A stretch of DNA of 64,000 bases from Numida meleagris. Its lineage: Eukaryota > Chordata > Aves > Galliformes > Numididae. The translations under genes were made by a program, and so were the position numbers. The DNA is taken from positions 9,671,783-9,735,782 of the forward strand of contig NC_034414.1 in assembly GCF_002078875.1 (NCBI RefSeq), read 5' to 3'. Of the stretch, positions 33,487 through 45,335 are shown piece after piece. Below the pieces are notes generated by a model. That model ran no database searches. It was given only the letters and a program-made list of their open reading frames with translations, and was not told where the DNA came from. Position 1 is the first letter of the stretch. Each line of letters starts with the position of its first letter.

Positions 33487-36400
33487 TAGAACCAGAGCTA
33501 TACAGCTCTGCCTTAGTGTTTTGAGTGTAACCTGATTTACTGCATAAATCAGTTTGTATAGCATAGCGGTGTATTTTCAGCAGGACCTACCTTAATCTTG
33601 TCATGTTTTCTTGCAGGCTGTCTTTTACAAGGCAGCATTTCAAAAACATGAAAGAGAAATGTGCTGAAAACCCATCCCTTCTTGTCCCCCGCATCCAGTG
33701 TGTGCTGGCAAATCTGCCACAGCTGTGCCCGTGGGCATGGTGGTTCTAAGCTCCCTTGCTTGTGGACTTTGGGCATTCCGTGTGTGTGGACGGGTATGGG
33801 TCTTGGTCTTATTATTATGCTCCAAAACTCCCAAGTTGCTGACTTTTATGTGAAGTACAGCAATTTAGACACGGCTCTTTGTCATATTTCACTTTAAAGG
33901 CTTAATAGCGTTTTGTTTGAACAGTGAGAGCAACAAATGCACTGTTAGCAAAATGTTGCAAATCTTTCTGCTATTCAGGTCTTCTTGCCCGTGGTCTACA
34001 GTCTCAAACAGACAAAGAAAAACAGATAGAAAGCAGCTATGGTCAGGGGCTTGCCCTGACCGGCATTGCATTTCACCACCTCTGGAGGTGGGGTTTGAGC
34101 TAGATGTACCACTGGTTTGACCCAGAAAGGCATTTTCTGTGTTTTTAAAGTATGTCCCTGCTCCAGTGTCATCACTGAAGTAGCCATGGATACAGTATTC
34201 CTACATTCTTGGCTGTTCAGCAAATGTGCCTAGACTTTTGTTTATTTTTAAGTAGAATGAGCACATTTTTCCTATCTCCTGGGAATTCAGAACATTAACT
34301 TATGTGTGCTCAGAAACTAGCTTCTATTTAATGACGTTAAATAATGTTGAGAGATGGCTATCTCAGGGAGCTAAGCTGTAGGTGCACCCAAGGGCGAAAA
34401 AACTCAAAAAAGTGAGAATAGAGGAGGGGAGATGGGATAAGGAAAGTGCTTGTTTGTGCAGGTTTTTTCAGTGGATAATATGTGTGAAAGGTAGGGGCTG
34501 GAGATGCTCAACAGAGAGTTTTGAAATAACAAAATAGCTTGCTGTAGTTGAACAGAATGGATATAGATAGCAGACTATGCATCCCTACACACACAGAAGC
34601 AAATACTCTTTCATTCTCAGTCGCTTGTACACAAAGCAGCAAGTGCTCAGGCAGCCATGTCCATGTGTAGAGCAGGGCTGGACATAGCTCCTTGACTTTT
34701 TACTGGGTTTTAAGATGAAACTTCGGGGCTAGTGGTGTTTACCCTCCAGCTCCTGAGCTTAGCAACCTCTGTGTGAAGAACAGCTACTTGGCCGGTGCCA
34801 CTGTATGCTTCTTGCAGTTTGACAGGTCCCTCGCCAGCAGTGTGTGTTACTGTGCTCTGTGACACTGCTCTACAAACCCTGTCTCAAGCCAGAGCAGTTG
34901 TTTCCTTGAAGGCATGCCTGTTTTCTCTGTAGAAACTACTTGTTTCCTTTCCTGTCTTCAGTAGAAACTGCTTTTCACTCAAAAGACCCACCTGATTTTG
35001 ACAATTAACCTAGCAGAACAGAGAAGCGAGCAGGGAGACCCATCTGCTGATGCAGCGGGTTCCAATCCCCCCTGCAGCCCATCCCTTGGCAGGTTTTATT
35101 TCCTGTCACAAATAAGGTCTTTAAAACCTTTTGTGTGGCTCACCCGATAGAAAAACCTCTACTCTGTATTAATGGTTAAGAGGTCTTTCTACCAGATGTA
35201 AAATTCAGTGAAACATATACAATTTCTTTGGTTTTAACAGGAACAGATGATTTAATAAGCAGCTATAAATCTCCTGGGAATGCACAGACATAGTCAAACA
35301 ATACATTTCTGCCAGATTTTTCACTGACTAGACTTAAAGCATGAGTCATAGCGGTCTGCTCCGTTCTCCACCTCAGATGCCTGCTGTTGTTGTTGCTGTT
35401 CTCAGAGGTGCAGTGCTGCGTATGGGGGTGGGTGGCTGTGCGATCCTCCTCTTGTGTTAACGGGATGGCTCTTTCTTTCAGGAGATGGTGTTCAAGCAGT
35501 TGACTTTCATTCACTGTGTGTGCATGACATATCTTTTCCGTTCCCCGGCCCAGTCTGAGTTTTTTAGAACTGTATAGTGAAAACGTTTGAGGATTATGGC
35601 AATCCCATCTCCTAAATGGGGTTAGTAGTAAGAATGTGGTTAAATGAAAAGAGCTTCTTTCTCAATGCAGCGATGCTTTTCTTCTACCGGTCTCTGGGCA
35701 CCCTATGAGGTTTAATACATTTATATTAACGGTATTTCTAATAATCTTTATTTATTACCACATCTTTAGAGATGAGAAAACCAAGATGGATTCGGTTACC
35801 TGTGGCTCGTGGCAACTTACAGGCAAGGGCTACATTTCCTAAAATACTTTAAATGCCGTTCCAAATGGATGTAAAATGGCACTGTGTTTTTAAAGAAAAG
35901 TCTTAACATATGTCTTGGTGGCTTTCTGGCTTTCCATGAGTGTCCTAGATATCTGGGAATGGGAAAGGCAAGCTCCTGATTTGATCAAGTTACAGGTGGT
36001 TTGTAAATTATGTGTGTTACGCTTGGAAGTTGATCTAAAGGAGATGAGGTATAAGAATCGCTCCAGATCACAGCGCAGTAAATAAGAGGTGAATCTGGTG
36101 ATAAAGCACCAGTCTGTGTAGGAACTTTTTCACCACTGTGTAAGACAGGTGCAATAAAGCTTATTCTGAATGCAGCCAGATGGAAGGGATTTAAAAATGG
36201 CCTATGCTATAGGTTTATTTTCTTAATCTTACAGTGTAAGTATCTAAGATTTTAGAGTGTGATCAGATGCAAAATCTTTGTCTAAGAAAAATGGTGCAAA
36301 CCTGTGACTTCATTTCATACACAGGCAGGAGAAAGCATGGTCTAAATCTTTCCCTCTGGATTACCTTTGCTTTTGTTGTGCTCTGGGACTGTGTGAATTG

Positions 36401-38192
36401 GGAGCAAAGTTTCAGATTTCAGTGTTAGGGATGACGAAGAATTCTTCTATGTGCTTGGCCTTTTTCAGGCTGGAGGGAGTATCAAAGGCACATAGATGTG
36501 GAACTGGTTAAGAAACTGGAAACAGCCTTGGAGGTTGATTTTATGTACAGAATTGTATAACACGATGAACAATACGTATGGTTTGACATCTAAGGTGAGA
36601 CTGCTGCTTACTGCATCACTTCAGTAATGCTTATTTGGCTTTCTGAAGCTCTGACAAATGAAAAGCAGGTATCCTGTTACTAGGTGAAGAAAGTTGTTCA
36701 AGGTCACGTCACAGGATGGGGTTAAAATCAAGAACAGCATTGGATTCTTCTGACTCCTTGCTGAGTCCTTTCTCTGCTTCCTTCAGTGTGGATTTCACCC
36801 ATATATATACATGCAAAATGTCCTTTCAGATCTTTCTGGCAAACTGAGAACGTTGCTTTGTGCTTCCAGTAAGCGCACAGATCTCATATTTACTCATGGG
36901 ATTTTCACACATCAAGAAATGAGAAAACTGGTGTCATAATCAGCATGTCTGTTCTTGAATGGGGAATTTTCCCCAAAGCGAGTTGTGATGCATGCTATTA
37001 ATGATTTGCATCTTATGGTTCAGGTTTTCCATAGGCTGCTTCCAGCATGGTAAGCGCTAGCCTGTGTTTGCAGTGAGCATACACACACCCAGCTGCAAGT
37101 GACGCAGCTCATATTTACATGTTTAAATCTCAGCACAACTGTGTGATGAATTGGGAATGGTCACGTGCTCCATGTGCTCTTTGCCCACTGAATGGCCACC
37201 ACTCAGCTGGCATTGTAGGACATCACCATTTTCATAGTATCAATTCCAAGAAGCAGCGGTTCCAGGGAGTTGTCTGACCCCTTAAAGTGATGTACACAGC
37301 AATGGGGAACATTGTGTGACTACGTGGACCTTATCCAGTGTTTTTAAAGAAAAATATCCATAACAGTGTCCTGGCCTATATAAGCTGTATAGTTTTCCCA
37401 GACTTGGAAGAAAAATACTGGTACTTTCCCAAGTTCCACCCTTTTCAGTCAGATGTTTTTTAAAAAAAAAAAAAATTATTTCTCTTCTTTTGTCTTAAAA
37501 TGGGAAGGGAAATAACGTAATTAAAAGAAGAAATTATGCTTCTTAATGGGAGGAGGCAAAATCTTATTTCTGAACCTTCTGTCTTGATGAGAGTAAAGCA
37601 AAAAAAAAAAAAAAGACAGCTTATGACAACTTCTAACTTTTTATTTTTCTTTAAGTATTAAAGAGGAGAGTGGTGGGTGTGTAACTACCAGCAGACTGAA
37701 CCAGATTCAGTTGAGTCCTTCCCTGGATGTGAAGCTGTCTTCGGAGGCATCCCACACCTCCTTTTGGAAGAGTTCACTGAGCTGGAGGAGGACCAATGAC
37801 CTTGCTTTTCTGGCATTCATCTGGAGCTCAAGCACTTGGAGCTGAATTCCCAGTGATGGGACATGCTTCCTCTGTGGTCTGCAGCATTTTGCTCAGGGGA
37901 TGTCTGTGCTGCACAATGGAGCTTGGCACAGAGAGCCCTGGGGCTGACTCTAGGAGGTCTGCACAGCCCCACAGTGCAGTGGGGCACTGTGGGGAGGCAC
38001 AGCCTCCTTTCTGAAAACAATGCAGCTGTGCTAGCTCAAGCCCCAGGCTGCTCTCAGTTTGGAGTTATCATGGTTGTGGCTCATTTGGATGTCTATTCAT
38101 TGCTTAACCCAGGAAGCACTGAGGTACTTGGAAATTTCACCAAAGTTCACCATATGTTTTTGAACTGTCTTTGTATTCTGGTTTTAGATGTC

Positions 38193-38214
38193 TTTTTTTT
38201 TTTTTTTTTTTTTT
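38193..38214 (+). repeat. Poly(T) tract, 22 bases
   Basis: A homopolymer run of T following a GC-richer block (37690-38050) that carries a fortuitous plus-strand open frame. Confidence 0.85.
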
Positions 38215-41200
38215 GGCACAAGCTGGTCCTAGTCGCTCTTCTGTCACTGACTTTCATTTATTGCATGGCACTGGAAACCAGCTAGGAAGCTAGTTAAGCT
38301 ACCGGCTTAACTTCAGCAGTTTCCCATGCCCAAGCAAACTGTTTTCCAGGAAGGAAATTGTTCCAGTGTCCCTTGGAATTGGACTGATCCTGACTGTCTT
38401 GCAGGGTCTAAATACAACCTCATGAGAGGCAGCAGAGCCTCGTGGGCACAACTCAGTTGTGTGATCTTTTTTAGGCGACCAGTGTGCAGCCTCACACACA
38501 GATCCACTTAACTCCTTTGTTCCAAGCAGCTGGACAGCAGTGACATTTACCCAGCTCTGTAGAGCACACTAAGGGCCAAGAATGAAAGGAGCTGTATATA
38601 TTCAAAGCAATATTTTGTTTATCTGTTCTATGAATAGTGGAGAAGAAAATAGCTTCATTGTCTTTAGCTTGTAAAATTTGCATGCTGTTGTGATTATGGC
38701 GGTAAGCAAGACAAACTCATTATATGCCTACGAGAACATGTGCCATTGCTGGCTTTGGTTTCTGTGGGATGTAGGTGATTGGAGGAGTGAGTGCTGGGTA
38801 GTGCTCACAATTCCCTTCCTTCCCAGTGATGCAAAGCAGGACTCACAGGCACCTCCCCAGCAAGTTACCAGCAGTTTACGGAATCTCCAAGACAACTTGA
38901 CTGTTCAAGTCACCATTAAACTCCAGAAGTTATCCCCCAGCTAAGTCATTGCTGTTTGTCCAAAGGAATGTCAAGCTGACATTTTCTTCCTAAAGACTCT
39001 TGGCTAATAGGCTTTGCAAGATAAGTCAGAGGGGGTTGCATAAACTTCCTGTGAACTTTTATAGCTAATGATCAAAAGGAATCACAAGAAATGTTGCTGT
39101 TATTTATCAATTTATTTATTTATTTTGGAGTTCACAGAGAGCGCAGCAATACTGGTTGTGATTTTTTGTCATATAAACAAGGTGAATTGCACTGCATGCT
39201 TGGTCAGTGGGCCCTCTTATTTCCTATTTTGAATTTAACTTAAAAGCTTTTTCACGGGAATTGGAAAAACGCACACAAATACCACCCAGCACACATGTTC
39301 TGCTTCAGAAGCCAGCACTGTTATTGAATATATTTGCTCTTGTGTCCTTTGCTTACTTGGCTGAAAGATGCTCTTCACTTTACAAGCTCTGTAGAGCCAA
39401 TACAACAACAGAGATTGTTCCCAACAAGAATCTTTGTTCTTTGTCCCACTACCTGAGTGAAAGTCATTGGTAAAGTAGCATAAACAGCAGTTTGAAAAAA
39501 GCCTCTTCAACTGGGGATTTAGTTTAAAGGATCTATCTTTTATCATTGTTTGTGTTCTAAGAAGGGTTTTGCCCCATTGGTTGCATTAAGTCAGAGTTTT
39601 GCAGTACTTGGTCAACTGCGCACACGATTTGTATTCTTGTAAGCCCTGCATGCATTGCAATTCCAAGTGTGAGAGGATCTGTTTTTTCTGTTAACTTCTA
39701 GTCCCATGCATAGCATGTTTTATTGCAGGATGTTCACCATGAACAAGGGCAGTAGAAACTTGTGCTTTGGCTTTTACCTAAAAGAAGCAGTAGCGAAGAC
39801 AAATTTAGGTATCTTGCATTAAGGTAGGGTCAAATCAGAATTTCAGTGGAATTTCAAGCAACCCATTGACATCTCTGCTGATATGACTTGTTCCCAGACG
39901 AATCCTGCTTATCTCATTTGTCCCTGTTCTTGGGACATAAATCCATGCTTGATGGGTGTGTATATGTAGTAAAAAGTGGTGCATAAAGAAACTAACACCT
40001 ACAAAGGGCAAATTTTTCTTCTTGTGTCCAGATAACACAAATAGTCTCTCCTCGAGAGCTTCCTCCATCCATCAGTTTTGGTCCTACTGCTTCCTGCTTT
40101 CCCTTTTCAGGCATTCCTGGGATACGGCACAGGCTCACGCAGGAAGGAAGCTGGCTGGAGTGCTTGCATTGGAGACAGGACTGGCTCAGGAGAATTAAGG
40201 AGAAGGGCTTACTTACATGAGCTTCCCACCTTTTGGCTATCCTTATGGCTTGGCCTGGTGCCATCTGAAACAGTTTGCAGTGCTGTGATGTTGCGGGCTG
40301 GCTGAACTGGCCGGCTGGGCCTGGAGCCAGGTTGTATGGCTGGTTTGGCTTTGCACCACTTTCCTAGCAGGGTGAGCTGTAATATGTGTCTCCTGTCGAG
40401 AATAAGGTTGTAGTTATGGATAATTCTCAAACCAGGCTTTTACATGAGTTAATTCTGTATTGTTAATGTTTGAAGTTGTTTTATTAAGGAATTATTCTGC
40501 TTATTGCTCAGCAGTTCTTCAACCTCATCAGTACATCTAGCACGGAGAATGTGTCCTGATTATGTCATCAAACAGGATCTTAAAGCTTTAATGGCAAAAT
40601 AAAAACTGTTTCCATCTGTCTTTTCTAAAATACACAACTAAAGCACTACTTGGGTAAAATATTGTAGCACGTGTTTGGCGTATTTTTAAGTTCTTTTGAA
40701 GTCAGTGTTTGAGTACTTTGCTGAATCGGGTCCTAAAGCAATAATAGCCACGATGTAAATCTACTTTATTTCTGAATGAGTGTTCACGCAGGAGTTAAAT
40801 GTGCGTCAGGTTCTCATCATGACCTCCCAGGTACAGACATCATCTTAATTTCACTGAATCACTTAGAAACTTTGGCAAATTATCTGGCACCCAGATGAGA
40901 GGCCGAAGTCAGACCAAAGTATGGCAGGCTTTCATATACAAAAAGAGATCAAACTGAATTGGGATATGGAGCCATAAAGGGTTTGGCAACATCTCAAAGT
41001 GTGCTCAACTGTGATTAGTCATTTCCTAGATACATATGGTATGTGTGTGTATGTCTTTATATATATGTGTATTTTTTTCTTCTGGATCAGTGAAATCAGT
41101 ACAGTGCTTCAAACATGATCCTTGTTGGGCTGTTAAAGAAGTCATGGAAATTTTTAATTCTGCTAGGAGAGAGAGTTGTGGAAATACTACGAGTAATGGT

Positions 41201-44200
41201 TCTGACACTGAAATGGGGAAGAAAACCAAGTCCATAGCTAACTGATCTTAGACGTACGCAGTCCCACCAAAACCAAAGGACCTCATATGTTGGGTCAAAT
41301 CTGTTGCTTTATTGCTCGCAGAGGCATTGTATACTTTTGTATTATTACTATGATAATAAGTACTATAGATTACTAATAAGACTAGTTCCATCAAAGCATG
41401 ATTTAGTGAGTCCAAATTGATAATGTGTCTCTGAAGTCAGGGGAAGCTTTATTCAGTGTGGAGGCCCCCAGTAGGGACTCTAAGGTGTTACAGCACTTGC
41501 TTTGCTGCTGTGCTGTTATGCCGTTGTATTGAAGTGTTGAAGGATAAAGGCTAGTTCTAGGCTTAATTTGTAGAACTTACTTTGTGAGACTTGTCCGAAG
41601 AGTATGGCTGTTGCTGCCCTGCGTGTTGTCCTCTTGTCTCCGCTGGTAGTCCCTGAACGTCTTAATCAAATGTATTGAGTGCTGCGCTCTAAGTAGAGAT
41701 CAAAGGGCACAATTTATCTTGTGCATTCGTGCTTTGTGTTATGAGAAGACAGTTGAGGCCTCTTCCCTTATTTCCTTACCTTTGCAAGTCACTGCCAAGT
41801 GATGAGGAAGTGCAACCTGGTTCCCTGCCTCTCCCTGTGAGGTCAGCAGGAACTGCAGGCAATTGCCTTTCCATGGTCTTGGGTTAAAAACATACTGGGT
41901 CAGCACTTGAGCTTCACTTTTTGCTGTTGTGTCTTAAGATTATTTAAGTTCAATTTGATACATGTTAGTTGAGGCCACTGGAAAGATGGCCAGTAACTGT
42001 GATGTAGAGCTGAGAGAGGCACTCTCCCTCTGGAAGGAAGGAAGTTATGTGAGAAGGGGGATAATCATAAATCATTGTACCCAAGTAATTTTATACGGAG
42101 TTTAGTTCTATTTAAAAAAAAATGAAAAGAAAATGTCACTGAGGTTGGTTCAGTGATGGATCTGCATTTACACTTGTCAGAGATTTGAACTGTTGTTATA
42201 GGCAGCTTAATTTGTTTTTGTCTTTTTAAACCTTTAAGCTGTGTTTTTACCTACTGAAAGCGATAAGACTTCATGAATCATTTAGGAGCAAATCTGATGT
42301 TTGTTTCCTCTCCTGTTGCTCATGACAGCTTGATTTGAAAAGCATTTGAAAAAGAAACTTATACCACGCAGCTTGCAGTAAGCAGCTTGTGTTTCCATTC
42401 CCAGTCCTGAGGGCACAGACCCCAGCTGTGTCCTCTGAGGACTCTCACTGTACAATCATCCTCTGCAGTGCATGTCTGCTCCCGCTGATGTCACGTGGCT
42501 CCTGCATCTTATGCTTGTGACCACAGAGCACACAAGGAGCATGTTCAACTAGTGAGAAATGGGAAGTGTGTTGGAAATGAGAAACTAAGCATCAGCCATA
42601 CGTGAGTAATGGATTGTCTACTGCAGGGGAGGAGGATGCATATTCTAATGCTTTCCAATTACAGTGTAGCCGTGATGTTTCCTTCTTTATTTTGCAACTA
42701 ACCTAGTATAAACTGTTTATTATGTCCTCTACTACTCCAATTTTTGTTTTGGGATATTGATGTGTTCATGGAAAGCCCAGCCCAGGTTAAAAATGGTTCT
42801 TGTTTCACCTGGGCCAACCTGAAAAAAATTCTTCTTGGAAAGTGTACTCGTGAGACCTAGAATAGAAAGTTGCTTGTCTGGGATCCGTAGTGATAGTTAT
42901 CTGCCTGTGACCAAAGTTTGGGCCGTAGTTTTACTACTGTGTTTTGCACTTGCAGAGTTGTACGTGCATAATAGATTTTGTATTTTAACTATTTCATTTA
43001 TTTTGTATGAAATGGTTGACTATAACTGAGTGGATGTGTAATGCAACAAGCATTTTCAATTGTTTATAAATGCTATTGCACATACTCCCCATAGATACTT
43101 GCCATATATGCAGAGATGATCTCCTAATGAAATGCTGCTGAGCCTTGTGATAAATTCTGGAATGGGACATGATGCAGATTGTTGGTAGACACTCCTGGGT
43201 TACCATTAATAGGTTTTACAGAAAATCTGAATCTGATGGACAAGAGTCAATCATTTCATCTGCTCATTGATCAATAAACACATAGGGCTTTTTAAAAAAA
43301 TTACTTTCATGGTTTTGAGCAACGCCTTTGCATTAATGTGAGGTAAAACATTCCTTTCTTGGGAGGAGTTACCTACCTCCCCCTTTTCCCAGTTACACTG
43401 CTGAAACTGTGCCCTCTTGCAGCATGTGGTGAGTTTAACTCAATCACAAACCAAGGAAAACTTTTCAAGACAAAAGTGTGTCATAATTTTTTGTATTTGA
43501 TTCCTGTGGTTCTGCTGGGCTTCACTGATGTGTTCTTGAGGGAACTTAGCATGAACTTGCAAGTTTAGCATGTGCCACCTTCATGTCTAGAAAAACTACT
43601 TAACCTGATGTCATTCCAGCATCTTCTGGATTCTTGACTATTTAAACAGCTTTTTATACTCATCTACCTGTGAAATGTCTGCATGCAGTTCTTAGAGTAA
43701 AATACGCCTTGTGTAGCCTTTATACAGTGTTTCTGGTAGGAAGAGAGGAGAATTAAGTGTGCAGTCCATTCATTCTGCCATTCAGAAAATGTAGGGTTTT
43801 CAGAAGTGTAGTCAGTGCTATGTTCCAGTCTAGTTTATATTTTATAATAGTTATATGTAGAGACAGGTGATCCTATACGGCGTCTTGGCTATCTCAGACT
43901 GGATGGAGTTTTTTTATCCCACTTCTGCTGTCAAGTTACAAACACAAGCAGAACAGAAATATGTTGGAACTTCTTACATCTGTGCATAAGTCTAGGTGTG
44001 TTGGTATGTAATGTCTGTACGCGCTTCCTTTTGTTGAGCCCCATCAATAACATTTAAATGTCTGCAAATGCTAGTTTTATTCTAAATGTGTAATTTAGAT
44101 GAGAAATTTCAAAACAGCATAGAGAAGTAGTTGAGAGAGAACAAATATATTGAGTTCCTACTTGGCTCTGCAGTCAGCTTTACATTTTTACGCCCACTAG

Positions 44201-44800
44201 AGGGACTGTTGCTTACGCTACTCATTGCAGAAAGCCGTCATGCAGTCCCTTGAGTATTTTTTTAAGCAACTTTAAAGTTTTGGATGACTGATTCCAGTTA
44301 AATCCTCTACAGAGTAAGTCTGCCCGCTATTTGTCAAAGTGTGAAACTTCGGGCACAGCGCTGTTCTTCTGAGCCCAAACAGTTCTACTGAATTTTATTA
44401 ATGTTCTTTTTTTTCCAAAAGTATTTTTTTTCCTCTTGCGACTAATCAGAGCAGGCTTTCCTATATCACGTTGCTGGGCATTAATTTAGAATTCTTTTGT
44501 CTAAGAAAAAATGTTGTGTCTCTTTGTTTGTGTGTGGAATTTGCCTTGATTTTGCAACCATGCTGGCAATGAATTTGGTAAATTAATTGATCCTCGTATT
44601 CTCAAATGTCATTGAAGTGGGTTTCTCCTTTAACTTGGAGCTAGTGAGTTTTAGTTAAGAGGCATGTGAACTTACAGTCAGTATGAGAAAAATTGCAGTG
44701 TGTCTGCCTTCTCTTGTTTCGCTGAGGGATTGTTTTCTGTTTGCTTTGTTAAAAAACAGTTGTGTGTTCCTGACCAGCAGAATTTTGTTCTTAATTACAG

Positions 44801-44888
44801 AAACATGAAAGGATGCAGGAAGTCCTGAGTGACCGCAATGAATACCTGCGCTAATTAAGTCACTGGCTGGGTACTGGGAGAGAGCAAG
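44801..44888 (+). other. Candidate 88-nt non-coding (5'-UTR or lncRNA) exon
   Basis: The left border is TTTTGTTCTTAATTACAG|AAAC, a good acceptor with pyrimidine tract; the right border is GAGCAAG|GTAAGCA, a near-consensus donor. All three frames are closed or very short, so it would be untranslated. It contains a seven-codon upstream ORF starting ATGAAAGGATGC. It could be an alternative 5'-UTR exon of DENND2B. Evidence is splice signals only. Confidence 0.3.
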
Positions 44889-45307
44889 GTAAGCAGTCAG
44901 GCAATGCCAGCAGCATTTCACATAATCTGCATGATTGTGTTTCAAAAAAAGTCTTAGTGCTCTCAGATATCAAATTCATAGCAAGCTGACTAAAGGCATA
45001 TAGCCTGCAGGTTAGAACGCAAGATTTACTTTTAGTTCAAAGCTTTGAAAAGAAGAAAATCTGTTTTCCTTCCTGGAACAAAAACGACAACTTCTGTGTT
45101 GTGTTTTCTTTCTTTCTTTTCTTTCCCCTTAAATTATTATTTTCTTCTTAAAGACGATATCTCTGATTTCAACAATCGATTCATTACCAAATCTCAGCTT
45201 CCTGGGCTGACTCAAGGGAGGGCTTGGAGGAGGGGTGGAATGCTTCACAAACTTAGCTGATGAAAAGGCATGCTGTTTTGTGGATGCCTCCCAGAATTGT
45301 TTAAATC

Positions 45308-45335
45308 TGTGTGCGCACGCGTGCGCGTGTGTATG
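45308..45335. repeat. Alternating purine-pyrimidine tract (Z-DNA-prone)
   Basis: There are 28 bases of GT/GC/AC alternation including GCGCACGCGTGCGCG, followed immediately by a GA repeat. GC-alternating stretches of this kind readily adopt Z-form under supercoiling. Confidence 0.65.

Larger units (their letters stand above)
24873..44800 (+). other. DENND2B: Presumptive DENND2B intron 1, segment C
   Basis: Almost 20 kb with no coding exon, CR1 copy or RNA gene that I can support. It holds several long T tracts (27234-27247, 27261-27275, 29261-29289, 38193-38214) and an AT-rich cruciform palindrome at 33445-33486. The GC-richer blocks at 28318-28450 and 37690-38050 are not recognised. Confidence 0.5.

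Noticed and set aside
35030..35095. tRNA T-arm-like GGTTCCAATCCC
   Set aside because: No acceptor stem, D-arm or anticodon arm can be built around it.
37863..38285. 140-codon plus-strand open frame
   Set aside because: It runs through a 22-base T tract (poly-Phe) and has no family features.
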